Shown: positions 1-8,807, numbered from the stretch's first letter. The stretch is DNA of 64,000 nucleotides from CALODL01 sp942492115 (GCA_942492115.1 CALODL010000029.1:7545-71544), one strand, 5' to 3'. Numbers and translations: made by a program. Notes: a model not told the origin generated them from the sequence alone.

Positions 1-944
1 GTTGCGATTGCGCCGATCGCATTCAACAGCGCGCTGTCCTCTAGCACGTCAGGTCCGGGCCGCACCTCTTCCGGACGATAACGGGCCAGCGCCGGTTGGG
101 CGACGATCGCACGCGTCAGGCGCACCGCACGCAGCGCCACTTGACGATCCTGCTCAGTCGCAAGGTAGTTGGGCCTGATAGCGGGATGCGCTGCCGGGTC
201 GGCACTGGAAATATGGACGTTCCCGCGGCTGGTCGGCCGCAAATTACAGACGCTGGCGGTAAAGCCGGGAAAGGTGTCGAGTGCTCCGCCGAATGCCTGG
301 AGGCTCAGCGGCTGGATATGGTATTCGAGATCGGGCGTGGCCTGCGCCGGATCGGACTTTGTGAACATGCCCAGCTGGCTCGGGGCCATGGCCATCGGGC
401 CGCTGCGGTTGAGAAAATATTCGAGCCCGATCAGAGCCCTGCCCCATGGGGTTGCCGCACGGCGATTGAGTGTGGCGGCGCCGGAAATACGCCAGGCACA
501 TCGAATCTGAAGATGGTCTTGCAAGTTTTCACCGACCTGCGGCAAGTCGGCGATCACCGGGATGCCCAGCTTCGCAAGATGCGCTGCATCGCCGATTCCA
601 CTGCGTTCCAAGATCGCGGGCGAACCGATCGCCCCTGAGGCCAGCAGTACTTCGCCTGCGCATCGCGCTTCGCGCAGCTCACCTCCCAGCGCATAGGCGA
701 TGCCAACTGCGCGCCCGTCCTCCAGAATCACATGATCGGCCAGTGCGCCGGTGATAACCAAGAGATTGGGCCTGGCCAGCGCTGGTCTGAGGAATGCGTC
801 GGCCACGCTCCAGCGGCGCCCGCGGCGCTGCGTCACTTCGAACAGGCCGACGCCCTCATTGTCGCCGCAGTTGAAATCTTCTGTCGCGGGGACGCCGCGT
901 TGTTCGGCCGCCTTTTGAAATGCGTCCAGGGTGGACATCACCAT
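1..944 (-). CDS. GMC-family FAD oxidoreductase (choline/alcohol dehydrogenase-like), fragment
   Basis: The minus strand is open from the window edge to a TAA at 950-948. The translation is clearly the middle and C-terminal part of a glucose-methanol-choline oxidoreductase, a flavoenzyme that oxidises alcohols. It contains DFNCGDNEGVGLFEVTQ, GRRWSVADAFLRPA and the second GMC signature GAIGSPAILERSGIG (about nt 605-650), then QVGENLQDHLQ and RPTSRGNVHI. The N-terminal third, about 190 residues with the GxGxxG FAD-binding site, is absent: homology stops at 936-944, exactly where the neighbouring M1 peptidase begins. The C-terminal HPxGT region lies just beyond position 1. The first available ATG (944) is an accident of the junction. 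Only the family is certain; the substrate is not known. Confidence 0.85.
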   Translation of the reverse strand, partial: MVMSTLDAFQKAAEQRGVPATEDFNCGDNEGVGLFEVTQRRGRRWSVADAFLRPALARPNLLVITGALADHVILEDGRAVGIAYALGGELREARCAGEVLLASGAIGSPAILERSGIGDAAHLAKLGIPVIADLPQVGENLQDHLQIRCAWRISGAATLNRRAATPWGRALIGLEYFLNRSGPMAMAPSQLGMFTKSDPAQATPDLEYHIQPLSLQAFGGALDTFPGFTASVCNLRPTSRGNVHISSADPAAHPAIRPNYLATEQDRQVALRAVRLTRAIVAQPALARYRPEEVRPGPDVLEDSALLNAIGAIA

Positions 945-948
945 CGAT
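931..948. other. Junction where two unrelated genes are both truncated
   Basis: GMC oxidoreductase homology on the minus strand ends at about 936-944, with a stop at 950-948. M1 peptidase homology on the plus strand starts at about 931, with an in-frame TGA at 916-918. Each gene lacks a large N-terminal portion, and the two ends overlap by only a few bases. This fits a chimeric assembly join, or a genuine inversion or translocation breakpoint. Confidence 0.6.
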
Positions 949-3153
949 TACATCGTCGACCATCCCACCAGGGGACTCACTTTCTTCGGCCCCTCGGTCA
1001 ACGCTCAGGATGTTCCATGGGTCATGTGGTCACAAGGCCAACCGATTTCGAACCGCCACTGGTTCCCCTGCTTCGATCACCCCAACGAACGCCAGACGAC
1101 AGAAATCATCGTCACGGTCGACGCCCGGTTTCAGGCCAGCAGCAACGGGAGGCTCATGGACCGCACCCGCGACGACACGCATGGGACGGCAACGTTTCAC
1201 TGGTTGCAGGATACTCCGCACGCAGCTTACCTGGTGAGCCTCGTGGTCGGCGATTTTCATATCGAACACGATCAATGGCAGACCGTGCCGCTCGAGTACT
1301 GGGTTCATCCGCAGTATGTCGATCAGGTCCCAGGAAGCTTCGGCAAGACGCCACGCATGCTGGCCTTCTTCAGCGACTTCATCGGTGTCCCATACCCGTG
1401 GGCCCGCTATGCACAACTGTCGTGCCATGGGTTCGGAGGTGGCATGGAGAACACGTCCGCAACGACGTTGGGGACGCGGATGATGCACGATGACCGCAGC
1501 CTCGTCGACGGCGATTCGGATGGCCTGCTTGCTCACGAGCTCGCGCATCAATGGTTCGGTGACTATCTGACGTGCAACGAATGGGCTCATTTGTGGCTCA
1601 ATGAGGGTTTCGCAACGTACTTCGAAGCCCTGTGGGAAGAGCATGACAGTGGTCGCGACGATTTTGCATACAACATGCTGCACAAGATGGACCGTGCACT
1701 ACGCGGTGGCCGGGCCCGCCCGATCGTCGACGTGGACTATCCCTCGCCCGGCTCGATGTTCGACGCCCGAGCGTATCCGAAAGGCGCCTGGGTCTTGCAC
1801 ATGTTGCGGCGCCATCTCGGCGACGATCTGTTCCGCGCCACCATCAAACAGTATGTAACGGATCACGCGCTGGGTACCGTTGAAACCAGTGACCTGCGCA
1901 AGACCATCTCACGGACCACCGGCCGTTCCATGGGACGCTTCTTCTACGACTGGACCACCCGACCGGGGCATCCGGAAGTCACCGTCACCTCCGCCTGGTC
2001 GTCGGAGGACAGTCAGGCCCGCGTGACCGTCCGCCAGACGCAGGAAGCCGAGCCGTTCCACTTCGATCTCGAACTGGTCTTTGCCGGCGCTGACCCCAAT
2101 TCCGGCCTTCATCGCCGCGTGCATGTAGACAAACGGGAGGTGGAACTGCGCGTCCATCTGTCGGCGCCGCCGGCCCGAATCACCGTCGACCCGAACTTCG
2201 CCGTGCTCCTGGACCTGTCCGAGAAGAAGGGGCACGACCTGTGGAAGGCTCAATTGCTCGATGCCCCCGAGGTCATCTCCCGGATTCGCGCTGTTCGCCA
2301 CTTCGGTGATTCGAAGAAACCGCGTGATCGCAAGCTGCTCGCATCTGCGCTGGCCAACGACAGTTTCTGGGGGGTCCGGGTCGAGAGCGCCACCGCCCTG
2401 GGCAACAGTGGTGGCGACGAGGCGCGCGACGCCTTGATCCAGGGGCTGACCGACAACCATGCGCGCGTCCGTCGGGCGTGCGCTGCAGCCCTGGGCGGCT
2501 GGCCGCATGATCCTGATGTGACCGCAGCCCTACGCCGCTTCATTGATCAGGGAGATCCTGGCTACCGTGCCGAAGTAGCTGCCATCGAGTCCTTGGGACA
2601 GGTCGCGCCCGACACCGCACTGCCTCTGCTCATCGAAGTGCTCAAACGCGACTCCCGTAACGAGACCTTGCGCAGTGCGGCACTGGCCGCTATGGCGCAC
2701 GTCCGCGACCTGGATGTTCTGGACATCCTCATCCGTTGGGCACAGCCGCAGGCTCCACGCAAAGCGCGGCCCGCTGCGCTGCGCAGCCTCGCGCAAGTCA
2801 CGCGCCACCTGGCTCTGTCCACGGACCAGACGCGAACCGTGGTGGTCACGCTCGAAACGGCACTGACTGACAGCGACCGCAGTGTGCGTCGGGCCGCAGC
2901 GCGTGCACTGGCCGAGCTGGCTGATTTATCGACTGCACGGAGTGCCTTACCGCGGCTGGATGCCATGGCGGCCAATGATGCCGACCGGCGGGCCCGAGGA
3001 GCGGCTCGCCGCGCAGCCGAATTCATCCGCAAGGGTCAGCCGGCACCCGTACAACTCGACGATCTGCGGGAACAAATCGATGAACTCAAGGACCAGAAGG
3101 ATGAACTCATCGAGCGTATCGAGCGGCTGGAAGCAACAGGGGTGTCGCCATAG
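931..3153 (+). CDS. M1-family zinc aminopeptidase with C-terminal HEAT-like repeats, N-terminus missing
   Basis: The protein is an M1 (gluzincin) aminopeptidase, which removes N-terminal residues from peptides. The substrate-anchoring motif reads GGGMEN (about residues 169-174). The zinc site is HELAH (202-206) with the third ligand Glu in LNEGFATYFE (about 225). From about residue 430 the chain becomes alpha-helical repeats of HEAT/PBS type (RVESATALGN, RRACAAALGG, RRAAARALAE), and it ends in a short charged coiled coil. The GTG at 931 is only the first start after the junction: the sequence begins in the middle of the N-terminal beta domain, so roughly 100 or more residues are lost. It is probably inactive or misassembled as drawn. 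Confidence 0.9.
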   Translation: MDITIDYIVDHPTRGLTFFGPSVNAQDVPWVMWSQGQPISNRHWFPCFDHPNERQTTEIIVTVDARFQASSNGRLMDRTRDDTHGTATFHWLQDTPHAAYLVSLVVGDFHIEHDQWQTVPLEYWVHPQYVDQVPGSFGKTPRMLAFFSDFIGVPYPWARYAQLSCHGFGGGMENTSATTLGTRMMHDDRSLVDGDSDGLLAHELAHQWFGDYLTCNEWAHLWLNEGFATYFEALWEEHDSGRDDFAYNMLHKMDRALRGGRARPIVDVDYPSPGSMFDARAYPKGAWVLHMLRRHLGDDLFRATIKQYVTDHALGTVETSDLRKTISRTTGRSMGRFFYDWTTRPGHPEVTVTSAWSSEDSQARVTVRQTQEAEPFHFDLELVFAGADPNSGLHRRVHVDKREVELRVHLSAPPARITVDPNFAVLLDLSEKKGHDLWKAQLLDAPEVISRIRAVRHFGDSKKPRDRKLLASALANDSFWGVRVESATALGNSGGDEARDALIQGLTDNHARVRRACAAALGGWPHDPDVTAALRRFIDQGDPGYRAEVAAIESLGQVAPDTALPLLIEVLKRDSRNETLRSAALAAMAHVRDLDVLDILIRWAQPQAPRKARPAALRSLAQVTRHLALSTDQTRTVVVTLETALTDSDRSVRRAAARALAELADLSTARSALPRLDAMAANDADRRARGAARRAAEFIRKGQPAPVQLDDLREQIDELKDQKDELIERIERLEATGVSP

Positions 3154-3372
3154 CAACCACATGCGAGAGTGCTACACGCCCTCGCCAGGCCGTCGTGTTC
3201 CGACAGAGCCTTAGTGCCCCATTTCACAATTCTTTGTAGGGTTTTCCGGACGCTTGCCGCCCTGGACTGTGTTGCTCGTCGTCAACGATGTCAGGCATCG
3301 CCTCCTCCTCGCGCCTTGCCCAACACGACGATCGCCGCGGAGAACCCTACACCCAATTATGAAAGGGAGCAC

Positions 3373-4119
3373 TTAGCCCATGTACAGGCCGCCGTTCACA
3401 TTGATGACTTCGCCGGTGATGAATGCCGCTTCGGGTGCGGCGAGGAAGCGGACGGCACGAGCGACTTCTTCGGGCTTGCCGAGGCGCCCCATCGGCGTCA
3501 ATTGACGGACGGTATTCAGTGCTTCTTCAGGCACTCCTGCAGTCATGTCGGTCTCGATGAATCCTGGAGCCACCGCATTCACTGTCACACCCTTGCGCGC
3601 GACCTCGCGCGCGAGCGTCTTGGTGAATGCGATCAGTCCGCCTTTGGCGACGGCATAGTTGGCCTGTCCGAAGTTGCCCATCTGGGCGACGATCGAGGTG
3701 ATGTTGATGATGCGTCCCCAGCCCCGTTCGACCATGCCCGGCAACACCGCATGGGTGATGTTGAACGGGCCATTGAGATTGACCAGCAACACCGAGTCCC
3801 ACTGGTCACGCGTCATCTTGACGAATGATCGATCGCGCGTGATGCCCGCATTGTTGATCAGCACGTCGATCTGGCCGAACTGCGAGAAGGTCTTCTCGAC
3901 CAGTTCACTGGCCTCGTCCTGGTTCGATACGTCCGCTTGAATGGCCACTGCTTTGAGGCCCTTCGTGGTCAAGCCCTCGACGACTCCGAGCGCCGCCTCT
4001 TCGTTGCTGAGGTAGTTGACTACGATCGTTGCGTGTTCGGCAGCGAGCGCCCCGCAGATCGCACGACCGATCCCACGCGACCCACCGGTCACGACGGCTA
4101 CTTTACCATTTAGGTCCAT
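3373..4119 (-). CDS. phaB: Acetoacetyl-CoA reductase, PhaB/FabG-type SDR
   Basis: A 248-residue classical short-chain dehydrogenase. The NADPH-binding motif TGGSRGIG is near residue 11, followed by NNAGITRD and the catalytic Ser, Tyr and Lys in ITSIVAQMGNFGQANYAVAK. The pattern FGQxNY, KGVTVN and the C-terminal NGGLYMG resemble PhaB, which reduces acetoacetyl-CoA to (R)-3-hydroxybutyryl-CoA for PHB synthesis. FabG of fatty-acid synthesis is the alternative, and the PHA neighbours favour PhaB. The ATG at 4119 is chosen because AAGGA lies 10 bases upstream; a longer frame to 4260 would run through the promoter and terminator. The gene is separated from the upstream pha genes by a terminator and so is probably transcribed on its own. 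Confidence 0.85.
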   Translation of the reverse strand: MDLNGKVAVVTGGSRGIGRAICGALAAEHATIVVNYLSNEEAALGVVEGLTTKGLKAVAIQADVSNQDEASELVEKTFSQFGQIDVLINNAGITRDRSFVKMTRDQWDSVLLVNLNGPFNITHAVLPGMVERGWGRIINITSIVAQMGNFGQANYAVAKGGLIAFTKTLAREVARKGVTVNAVAPGFIETDMTAGVPEEALNTVRQLTPMGRLGKPEEVARAVRFLAAPEAAFITGEVINVNGGLYMG

Positions 4120-4207
4120 GTGAGTTGTCCTTACAAGATCAGGGTGATGAACCACCGCGTCCCGCCGGATGGACATGACAACGAGATTCGCGAAAGGAGC
4201 AGGCGTG

Positions 4208-4213
4208 ATTATA
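4208..4213 (-). promoter_or_regulatory. Candidate -10 box for phaB
   Basis: The minus strand reads TATAAT here, about 90 bases before the phaB start and just downstream of the preceding terminator. Only a weak TTTTCA-like -35 lies at a suitable distance. The position between terminator and gene supports a separate promoter. Confidence 0.4.
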
Positions 4214-4231
4214 CAAAGTGATCTGTAAATG

Positions 4232-4268
4232 AAAAACCGGCGTGAAGGACGAGCCTTCACGCCGGTTT
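4232..4268 (-). terminator. Rho-independent terminator
   Basis: A perfect 15-bp stem (4234-4248 with 4254-4268) encloses a 5-base loop. On the minus strand it runs into a T-rich stretch (complement of A at 4232-4236). It lies 24 bases after the stop of the upstream SDR gene and ends that transcript before phaB. Confidence 0.85.
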
Positions 4269-4291
4269 AGAACTCACTTTGACACGATCGC

Positions 4292-5164
4292 TCAGGCGAT
4301 GGGATGCCAACCGGCATCGGCCCACAGCGATCCGCTGACCGCAGAGTTGCGAATCAGAAAGCTGATGGCGTGCGCGATCTCTTCGGGATGCACGAGCCGT
4401 TTCAGTTGGGTCTGAGGCAGAATACGATCACGAATGAAGTCGTCCCCAAGGGCTTGCACCATCGGTGTATTGGTGTAGCCGGGATGAATAATGGCACATC
4501 GAACACCGTAGAAAATCGCCTCAGCTGCGAGGGTCGCCTGCGCCCCTTCGAGGCCGGCCTTGGCCGTCGCATACGAGATCTGGCCCCGGTTGCCCGCGGA
4601 CGACACGGAACCGATGAACACGATACCGCCCTGCACGCGTTCCTCAGGCTTCCACCCCTTCAAGCCGCGGCGGGCACGGTCCTCGGCCACGCTGGCGATT
4701 GTCTCGAGGGCCCAGTACACAGGTGCCTTGAGGTCCACCTCCATCACCCGATCCCAATCCGCCTCCGGGTAGGTCGACACTGCACCCGTTTCGCGATCGA
4801 CCTTGGTCGATAACTTGTCGCGCGTAATGCCAGCGGCCGGCACGCAGATCGACACCGGACCGAACCGCTCTTTCATTTCGGTGAAGACGCTCTTGCGGAA
4901 GCCTGCATCGGTCACGTCACCGCGAAAAGGCACGAGGACTTCGCGTGCCAGCTTCTTGTTCATCTCCGCCGTAATGTCACCAATCGTATCAATCTGGTCG
5001 ACCACCGCGACACCACGAATGCCTTGATCAGCCAGCTCCATGCAGGTCGCCCGACCGATGCCACTGGCGCCTCCGGTGACGACGGCGTTCTTGGTCGAGA
5101 GATCCAAGCGCCAACTCTTCTGGCTGCTCGGCTCGACGGTCATGTTGTCCTGATCGGCAATCAT
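4292..5164 (-). CDS. SDR-family oxidoreductase in the PHA cluster
   Basis: About 290 residues with a Rossmann fold: VVTGGASGIGRA near the N-terminus, PAAGITRD in place of the usual NNAG, and a catalytic Ser, Tyr and Lys in SVSSAGNRGQISYATAKAG. It has two insertions relative to PhaB, after TRDKLSTK and around RARRGLKGWKPEE. It is likely a second 3-ketoacyl- or 3-hydroxyacyl-thioester reductase for PHA precursors, though the substrate cannot be read from sequence. Two ATGs exist, at 5170 and 5164. The second is preferred because AGGAG abuts the first and sits 6 bases before the second. The gene starts 32 bases after phaC, is part of the phasin-phaE-phaC transcript, and is followed by a strong terminator. 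Confidence 0.8.
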   Translation of the reverse strand: MIADQDNMTVEPSSQKSWRLDLSTKNAVVTGGASGIGRATCMELADQGIRGVAVVDQIDTIGDITAEMNKKLAREVLVPFRGDVTDAGFRKSVFTEMKERFGPVSICVPAAGITRDKLSTKVDRETGAVSTYPEADWDRVMEVDLKAPVYWALETIASVAEDRARRGLKGWKPEERVQGGIVFIGSVSSAGNRGQISYATAKAGLEGAQATLAAEAIFYGVRCAIIHPGYTNTPMVQALGDDFIRDRILPQTQLKRLVHPEEIAHAISFLIRNSAVSGSLWADAGWHPIA

Positions 5165-5196
5165 CGACATCTCCTGCTCCCTTGTGGTGACTGACT

Positions 5197-6291
5197 TCAG
5201 CCGACGGTGTCACTGCGCTCTTCGAGCCACGCGCAGGCATCGGGCCACAATTCGCGGTGGGCCCGGCTACCGACGGCCATTCCGATGTGCCCCGCCTTGA
5301 ACTGCACCGTCCGACGATCGGACGATCCGACCGCATCGTTGAACGACAGGCTCTGGCTCGGAGGAACCAGATGGTCGTTCGTCGCGATGAGGTTCAGAAT
5401 GGGACAGACGATGTTCCGCAGATCGACCAATTCATCGCCAATCTCCAGCTTGCCCTTGATCAGCAGGTTCTTTTGGAAGCAGTGCTTGACAAACTGACGG
5501 AACACCTCTCCAGCCACGGGAATGTTATCGTTAAGCCACGTTTCCATGGCGAAGAAATCTTCGAGATACTTGTCGTTGTCCATGTTCTCGTAGAACGAGA
5601 TGTGCTTCTCGATGAGGTTTTGAACGGGCTTGAGCAGCTGAAACGACGACTGCAGCCAATGCGGCGGCATGTTGCCGTAGACCTCGATGATCTTGTCGAC
5701 ATCGAAGTATTGCTCGTCGGTCCACACGCTCAAGAGGCTGTCCCGGCTCGACCAGTCGACAGGTGCAGCCAGCAGTGTGAGGTTGCGGACCTTTTCGGGC
5801 CGCAGTGCGGCGTACATGGCGCTCATCGAGCCGCCCATGCAGTAGCCGAGAATGTTGACTTTGTCCGAACCCGTGCGGTCGCAAATGTGGTCGACGGTGT
5901 GATCGATATAGCGGAGGACATAGTCCTCGAGCCCCAGATCGCGGTCCCCATCGGCCGGCACGCCCCAATCGAGGTTGTAGACGTCGTGCCCACGCTCCAC
6001 GAAGTGGCTGACCACGCTCTTGCCCGTCCGCAAGTCAAGGATATATGGCCGATTGACCAGCGCAAATACAAAGAGCAGCGGCGTGCGATAAGCCTGCTCG
6101 ACATCCGACTCATAGCGCATCAGGCGGACGTTGTCTTCGCGATACACACTGTGCGACGGTGTCGCGCCCACGCGAACGCGCTGGGCAGCCTGCCACACCT
6201 TGGGCATCGCCGACATCTTGCTGAACATCTCCTGCCAGGCGCCCATAAAGGCCTCTGGCCCGACGAATGGCTGATCGGCAGTCATGGTCAT
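5197..6291 (-). CDS. phaC: Class III poly(R)-hydroxyalkanoate synthase catalytic subunit
   Basis: A 364-residue alpha/beta-hydrolase-fold protein of class III PhaC length, shorter than the roughly 560-600 residues of class I. The nucleophile Cys is in the lipase-like box GYCMGG, the Asp in ATNDHLVPPSQS and the His in KAGHIGMA. PhaC polymerises (R)-3-hydroxyacyl-CoA into polyester on the granule surface and needs PhaE in this class. The ATG at 6291 overlaps the stop of the preceding phaE by ATGA, and GGGGAGG lies about 10 bases upstream, so the two are translationally coupled. All expected catalytic residues are present. Confidence 0.93.
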   Translation of the reverse strand: MTMTADQPFVGPEAFMGAWQEMFSKMSAMPKVWQAAQRVRVGATPSHSVYREDNVRLMRYESDVEQAYRTPLLFVFALVNRPYILDLRTGKSVVSHFVERGHDVYNLDWGVPADGDRDLGLEDYVLRYIDHTVDHICDRTGSDKVNILGYCMGGSMSAMYAALRPEKVRNLTLLAAPVDWSSRDSLLSVWTDEQYFDVDKIIEVYGNMPPHWLQSSFQLLKPVQNLIEKHISFYENMDNDKYLEDFFAMETWLNDNIPVAGEVFRQFVKHCFQKNLLIKGKLEIGDELVDLRNIVCPILNLIATNDHLVPPSQSLSFNDAVGSSDRRTVQFKAGHIGMAVGSRAHRELWPDACAWLEERSDTVG

Positions 6292-6707
6292 GGATGCATA
6301 GCCTCCCCGCCGGCGTTCTCGAGCTGCGAAACCCGCGCCGTGATGTCATCGAGTTTGTTGAGAATGCGTTCTTCCATGCCGCGCACCAGTGTCACGATGT
6401 GATCGGCATCCGCCCGTGAAGGCATCTGCCCGGCCGCAAGGCCTTTTTGCAGCATGTCGTTGATGTTCTTCTGCCAGGCCAACGAGCTGTCCATGGCCTG
6501 TTTCATGGTCGAAAGAAAAGCTTCCGAACGCATGACCTGGTCAGCCTGCGAGGACATCATATCGAAGAAGATGCGACGCATGTGCTCAGTCGCTTCACGG
6601 GATGGCGGCGGTGCCGCCATCCCGCTCGGCGTCATGTTCTTGACCCACTCGGACCAGAAAGCCCCGAAAAGATCAGGGCCGGATCCGCCTGATTGATTCG
6701 CCGTCAT
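6288..6707 (-). CDS. phaE: PhaE-like subunit of the class III PHA synthase (short form)
   Basis: A 139-residue helical protein. It has an N-terminal FGAFWSEWVKNM segment, a long amphipathic middle and a C-terminal coiled coil (VRGMEERILNKLDDITARVSQLE). PhaE proteins are poorly conserved but always pair with class III PhaC, and this gene overlaps phaC by 4 bases. It is much shorter than typical PhaE (about 350 residues), so the assignment rests mainly on context and helical character. The ATG at 6707 has AGGAG 8 bases upstream; a longer frame to 6785 lacks support. Confidence 0.7.
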   Translation of the reverse strand: MTANQSGGSGPDLFGAFWSEWVKNMTPSGMAAPPPSREATEHMRRIFFDMMSSQADQVMRSEAFLSTMKQAMDSSLAWQKNINDMLQKGLAAGQMPSRADADHIVTLVRGMEERILNKLDDITARVSQLENAGGEAMHP

Positions 6708-6791
6708 AGTCCGAGCTCCTTCCCGGGACCGCCGCCAGTCTTCCACTCGCTGCGGCGCCGGGGGGTCAGGTGCGGGGGTCCGCAACCAATC

Positions 6792-7262
6792 TTACTTACC
6801 GCGTGCTGCCGGACGCGCCGCATCCGGCTGGGTGGTCACGTTCTGGCACATCTTCGTCCAGTTGTCCATCATGTCGCTGTTCGAACGTGCCATCATCTCG
6901 GTCGAGGCCTTGAAGTTGTCGAACGACTTGCGCCACAGGTTGGCGACGTTGTCATACAGCTCGGCCGGATTGTTGTTGAAGCGGGCGGCTTCGAAGGTCT
7001 CTTTGAGCATGCGCATGTTCTGCTCGGCCTGCTCGTCGAACATCTTCTGGAACTTCTCGACACTGGTCTTGTTGAACGGGGTGCTCTGATCGGCCACGCG
7101 CTGAAAGTTCTCACGAACCTCTTCGACATTCTTGCCCGCCATGTCGGTCCAGAACCGGGCCATGTCCTGCTGGAACTTCATGCCGGTCTTGAACGTGTTG
7201 CTGAAGCCGTCGGAGAGCTGCTGGAACATCTCGGTCATCGGGTCCTTGGTCTGGGTCGCCAT
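6792..7262 (-). CDS. Phasin-like granule-associated protein
   Basis: A 156-residue, wholly helical and strongly amphipathic protein rich in Met, Gln, Phe and Asn, with FQQDMARFWTDMAGKN and FKASTEMMARSNSDMMDNW. It has no signal peptide. Phasins coat PHA granules and affect their size and number; this protein leads the operon that contains phaE and phaC. AAGGA precedes the ATG at a normal distance. A PhaE-like companion is an alternative, because both families are low-complexity helices. It is divergent from phaR, the usual repressor of phasin genes. Confidence 0.75.
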   Translation of the reverse strand: MATQTKDPMTEMFQQLSDGFSNTFKTGMKFQQDMARFWTDMAGKNVEEVRENFQRVADQSTPFNKTSVEKFQKMFDEQAEQNMRMLKETFEAARFNNNPAELYDNVANLWRKSFDNFKASTEMMARSNSDMMDNWTKMCQNVTTQPDAARPAARGK

Positions 7263-7356
7263 CGCTGGTCCTTTCGGTTGGTGCGGTTGTCGAAATCAGT
7301 GCTTCTCTGTCACCTCTGGAAGCTTACCACCATCCACGTGGCGCGGCAAGCACTTT

Positions 7357-7374
7357 TTTTGCAATCGCACAAAA
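7357..7374. promoter_or_regulatory. Near-palindrome, candidate PhaR operator
   Basis: The shared phasin/phaR promoter region holds TTTTGCAATCGCACAAAA, an imperfect inverted repeat (TTTTGC ... GC-AAAA with one extra base). PhaR proteins are known to bind TGC-rich inverted sequences upstream of phasin and phaR genes. The match is suggestive only; the surrounding 100 bases are AT-rich, as expected of a divergent promoter. Confidence 0.25.
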
Positions 7375-7547
7375 TATATGCCCAGCTGAAGTTAATTGTT
7401 GATAAAGACTTATGAATCTGCGATGTTCATTATGGCCGCTCGATTCCGTATTCGCACTAAAGCATTGGCGGCCTTTGCCAGCGGCCCGCAATGCCCTGTA
7501 TCCTGAACCACCCGGAGCGAACTCCGCCCGGGATCGAGGTACCCGCC

Positions 7548-8096
7548 ATGCCCCAGAGCACGCCCGTCCGGATCAAGAAATACCCCAATCGGCGTTTCTA
7601 CGACGCGACCCACAGCAAACATGTCACGTTGGCCGACATGCACGACATGATTTGCGGCGGTGAAGTGCTGAACATCATCGACTCGCAGGGCACGGACATC
7701 ACGAACCTCGTGCTCACGCAGATTCTCATCGAGCGCGACGGCGAGAAGCTGAGTGTGCTCCCCCAGCAATTGCTCCATCAAGTCATTCGCACTCGCCAGC
7801 ACCTGCTCGGCAACGTCTTCGAGGGCTTCATCAAACAAATGGTCGACTCCTACCGCTCAAGCCAGGAACAATGGAACCAGTTCCTGCAAAACACGATGGG
7901 TGTGAGTCTTCCAACGCCGGCCAATCCGATGGAGTGGACGCGGCACATGATGCAGGCGTGGATGCCTCCCGGCCAGGCCCCCACCACAGCGCCAGAAGAA
8001 TCACCTGGACCACACGATGACGAACTGAGGGCACTCCGCACCCAGGTCGAAACGCTGATGAAGCGCGTAGAAGAACTGAATGAGGAACAGAAATAG
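7548..8096 (+). CDS. phaR: PHA accumulation regulator PhaR
   Basis: A 182-residue protein whose first 60 residues match the PHB/PHA accumulation regulator DNA-binding domain (RIKKYPNRRFYDATHSKHV, LADMHDMI). A middle segment follows (GNVFEGFIKQMVDSYRSSQEQWNQF), then a Pro-rich linker and a C-terminal coiled coil (DDELRALRTQVETLMKRVEEL). PhaR represses phasin and other pha genes and is released when granules form. The ATG at 7548 is chosen over 7491 because GAGG precedes it and the conserved domain starts 7 residues later. It faces away from the phasin gene across a 285-base AT-rich region. The roughly 200 bases after it hold nothing recognisable. Confidence 0.88.
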   Translation: MPQSTPVRIKKYPNRRFYDATHSKHVTLADMHDMICGGEVLNIIDSQGTDITNLVLTQILIERDGEKLSVLPQQLLHQVIRTRQHLLGNVFEGFIKQMVDSYRSSQEQWNQFLQNTMGVSLPTPANPMEWTRHMMQAWMPPGQAPTTAPEESPGPHDDELRALRTQVETLMKRVEELNEEQK

Positions 8097-8303
8097 GTCA
8101 GGCGGCGGCCCCGGGTGCCGGCCTGCAGAGTGCTCTGGCGTATGTTCACGCCAACGCACGATCCACGCCGCCGGTGACTTCGAACATGGGCATGTCACTC
8201 AGCAGGTCGTGGTCGTGCCCGGCCATTGACTCTGCCAACTCGGGTTGTCCACCGGAATCGAAGAACACACCGGCCAGATCAACGGGGTAGCCCACAGCAC
8301 AGC

Positions 8304-8807
8304 CTACTGTGGTGCGGGTTCGAGTGTCGATGCGCCCTCGATGGTCACGCCCGTTGCGATTAACGAATAAACCGGCTGCGGACCGACGATCTGGGCAATC
8401 TCTGCTGCGGGTTTTCCCTCGTCCTCCGCGTAGTGCCGCGCATCCGCCTCACTGAGCACCGTCTTCTCCAGCGTGCCTTTGACCCATGCTCGATGCCCCA
8501 TGGCATTTCGAGGAACGAAATAACCATCTGCACATTGAGCACTTGCCGTGAAGCGCACCAGGATCTCATGCTCTCCTTCCTGTAAGCGCATCCAGCAACC
8601 ACGTTTCTGACAGACTTCGGTGATCTGGCCCTGGACGACGACGGTCTTGGCGGCACCGTCGGCGGTGTCGATCGCGGTGGTCACGCCTTCTGCTGAGCGT
8701 GACGAAAACTGCGCCCCGTACGTTGCCCGATCGGCCGACTGGCAACCTACCACTCCGCTCAACAGGGCACCGACACCCAAACTCACACACAAGCGTTTGC
8801 GACACAT
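8304..8807 (-). CDS. DUF4920-like lipoprotein
   Basis: A 167-residue predicted lipoprotein: MCRKR, a hydrophobic segment, then GVVGC as a slightly unusual lipobox. The mature part matches the DUF4920 pattern, with VVVQGQITEVCQKRGCWM followed by an RFTASAQCADGYFVP segment and a GTLE strand. The function of that family is unknown; the fold is thought to be a small beta barrel with conserved CxxxGCW. The ATG at 8807 is preferred because AAGGA is 8 bases upstream; earlier ATGs at 8831 and 8816 overlap the ribosome-binding region. It diverges from the phosphate porin, and no link to phosphate can be shown. Confidence 0.7.
   Translation of the reverse strand: MCRKRLCVSLGVGALLSGVVGCQSADRATYGAQFSSRSAEGVTTAIDTADGAAKTVVVQGQITEVCQKRGCWMRLQEGEHEILVRFTASAQCADGYFVPRNAMGHRAWVKGTLEKTVLSEADARHYAEDEGKPAAEIAQIVGPQPVYSLIATGVTIEGASTLEPAPQ

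Noticed and set aside
7377..7392. 16-base match between the phasin/phaR gap and the non-coding region near 46097
   Set aside because: In 64 kb about one such 16-base match is expected by chance, and the flanks share nothing.
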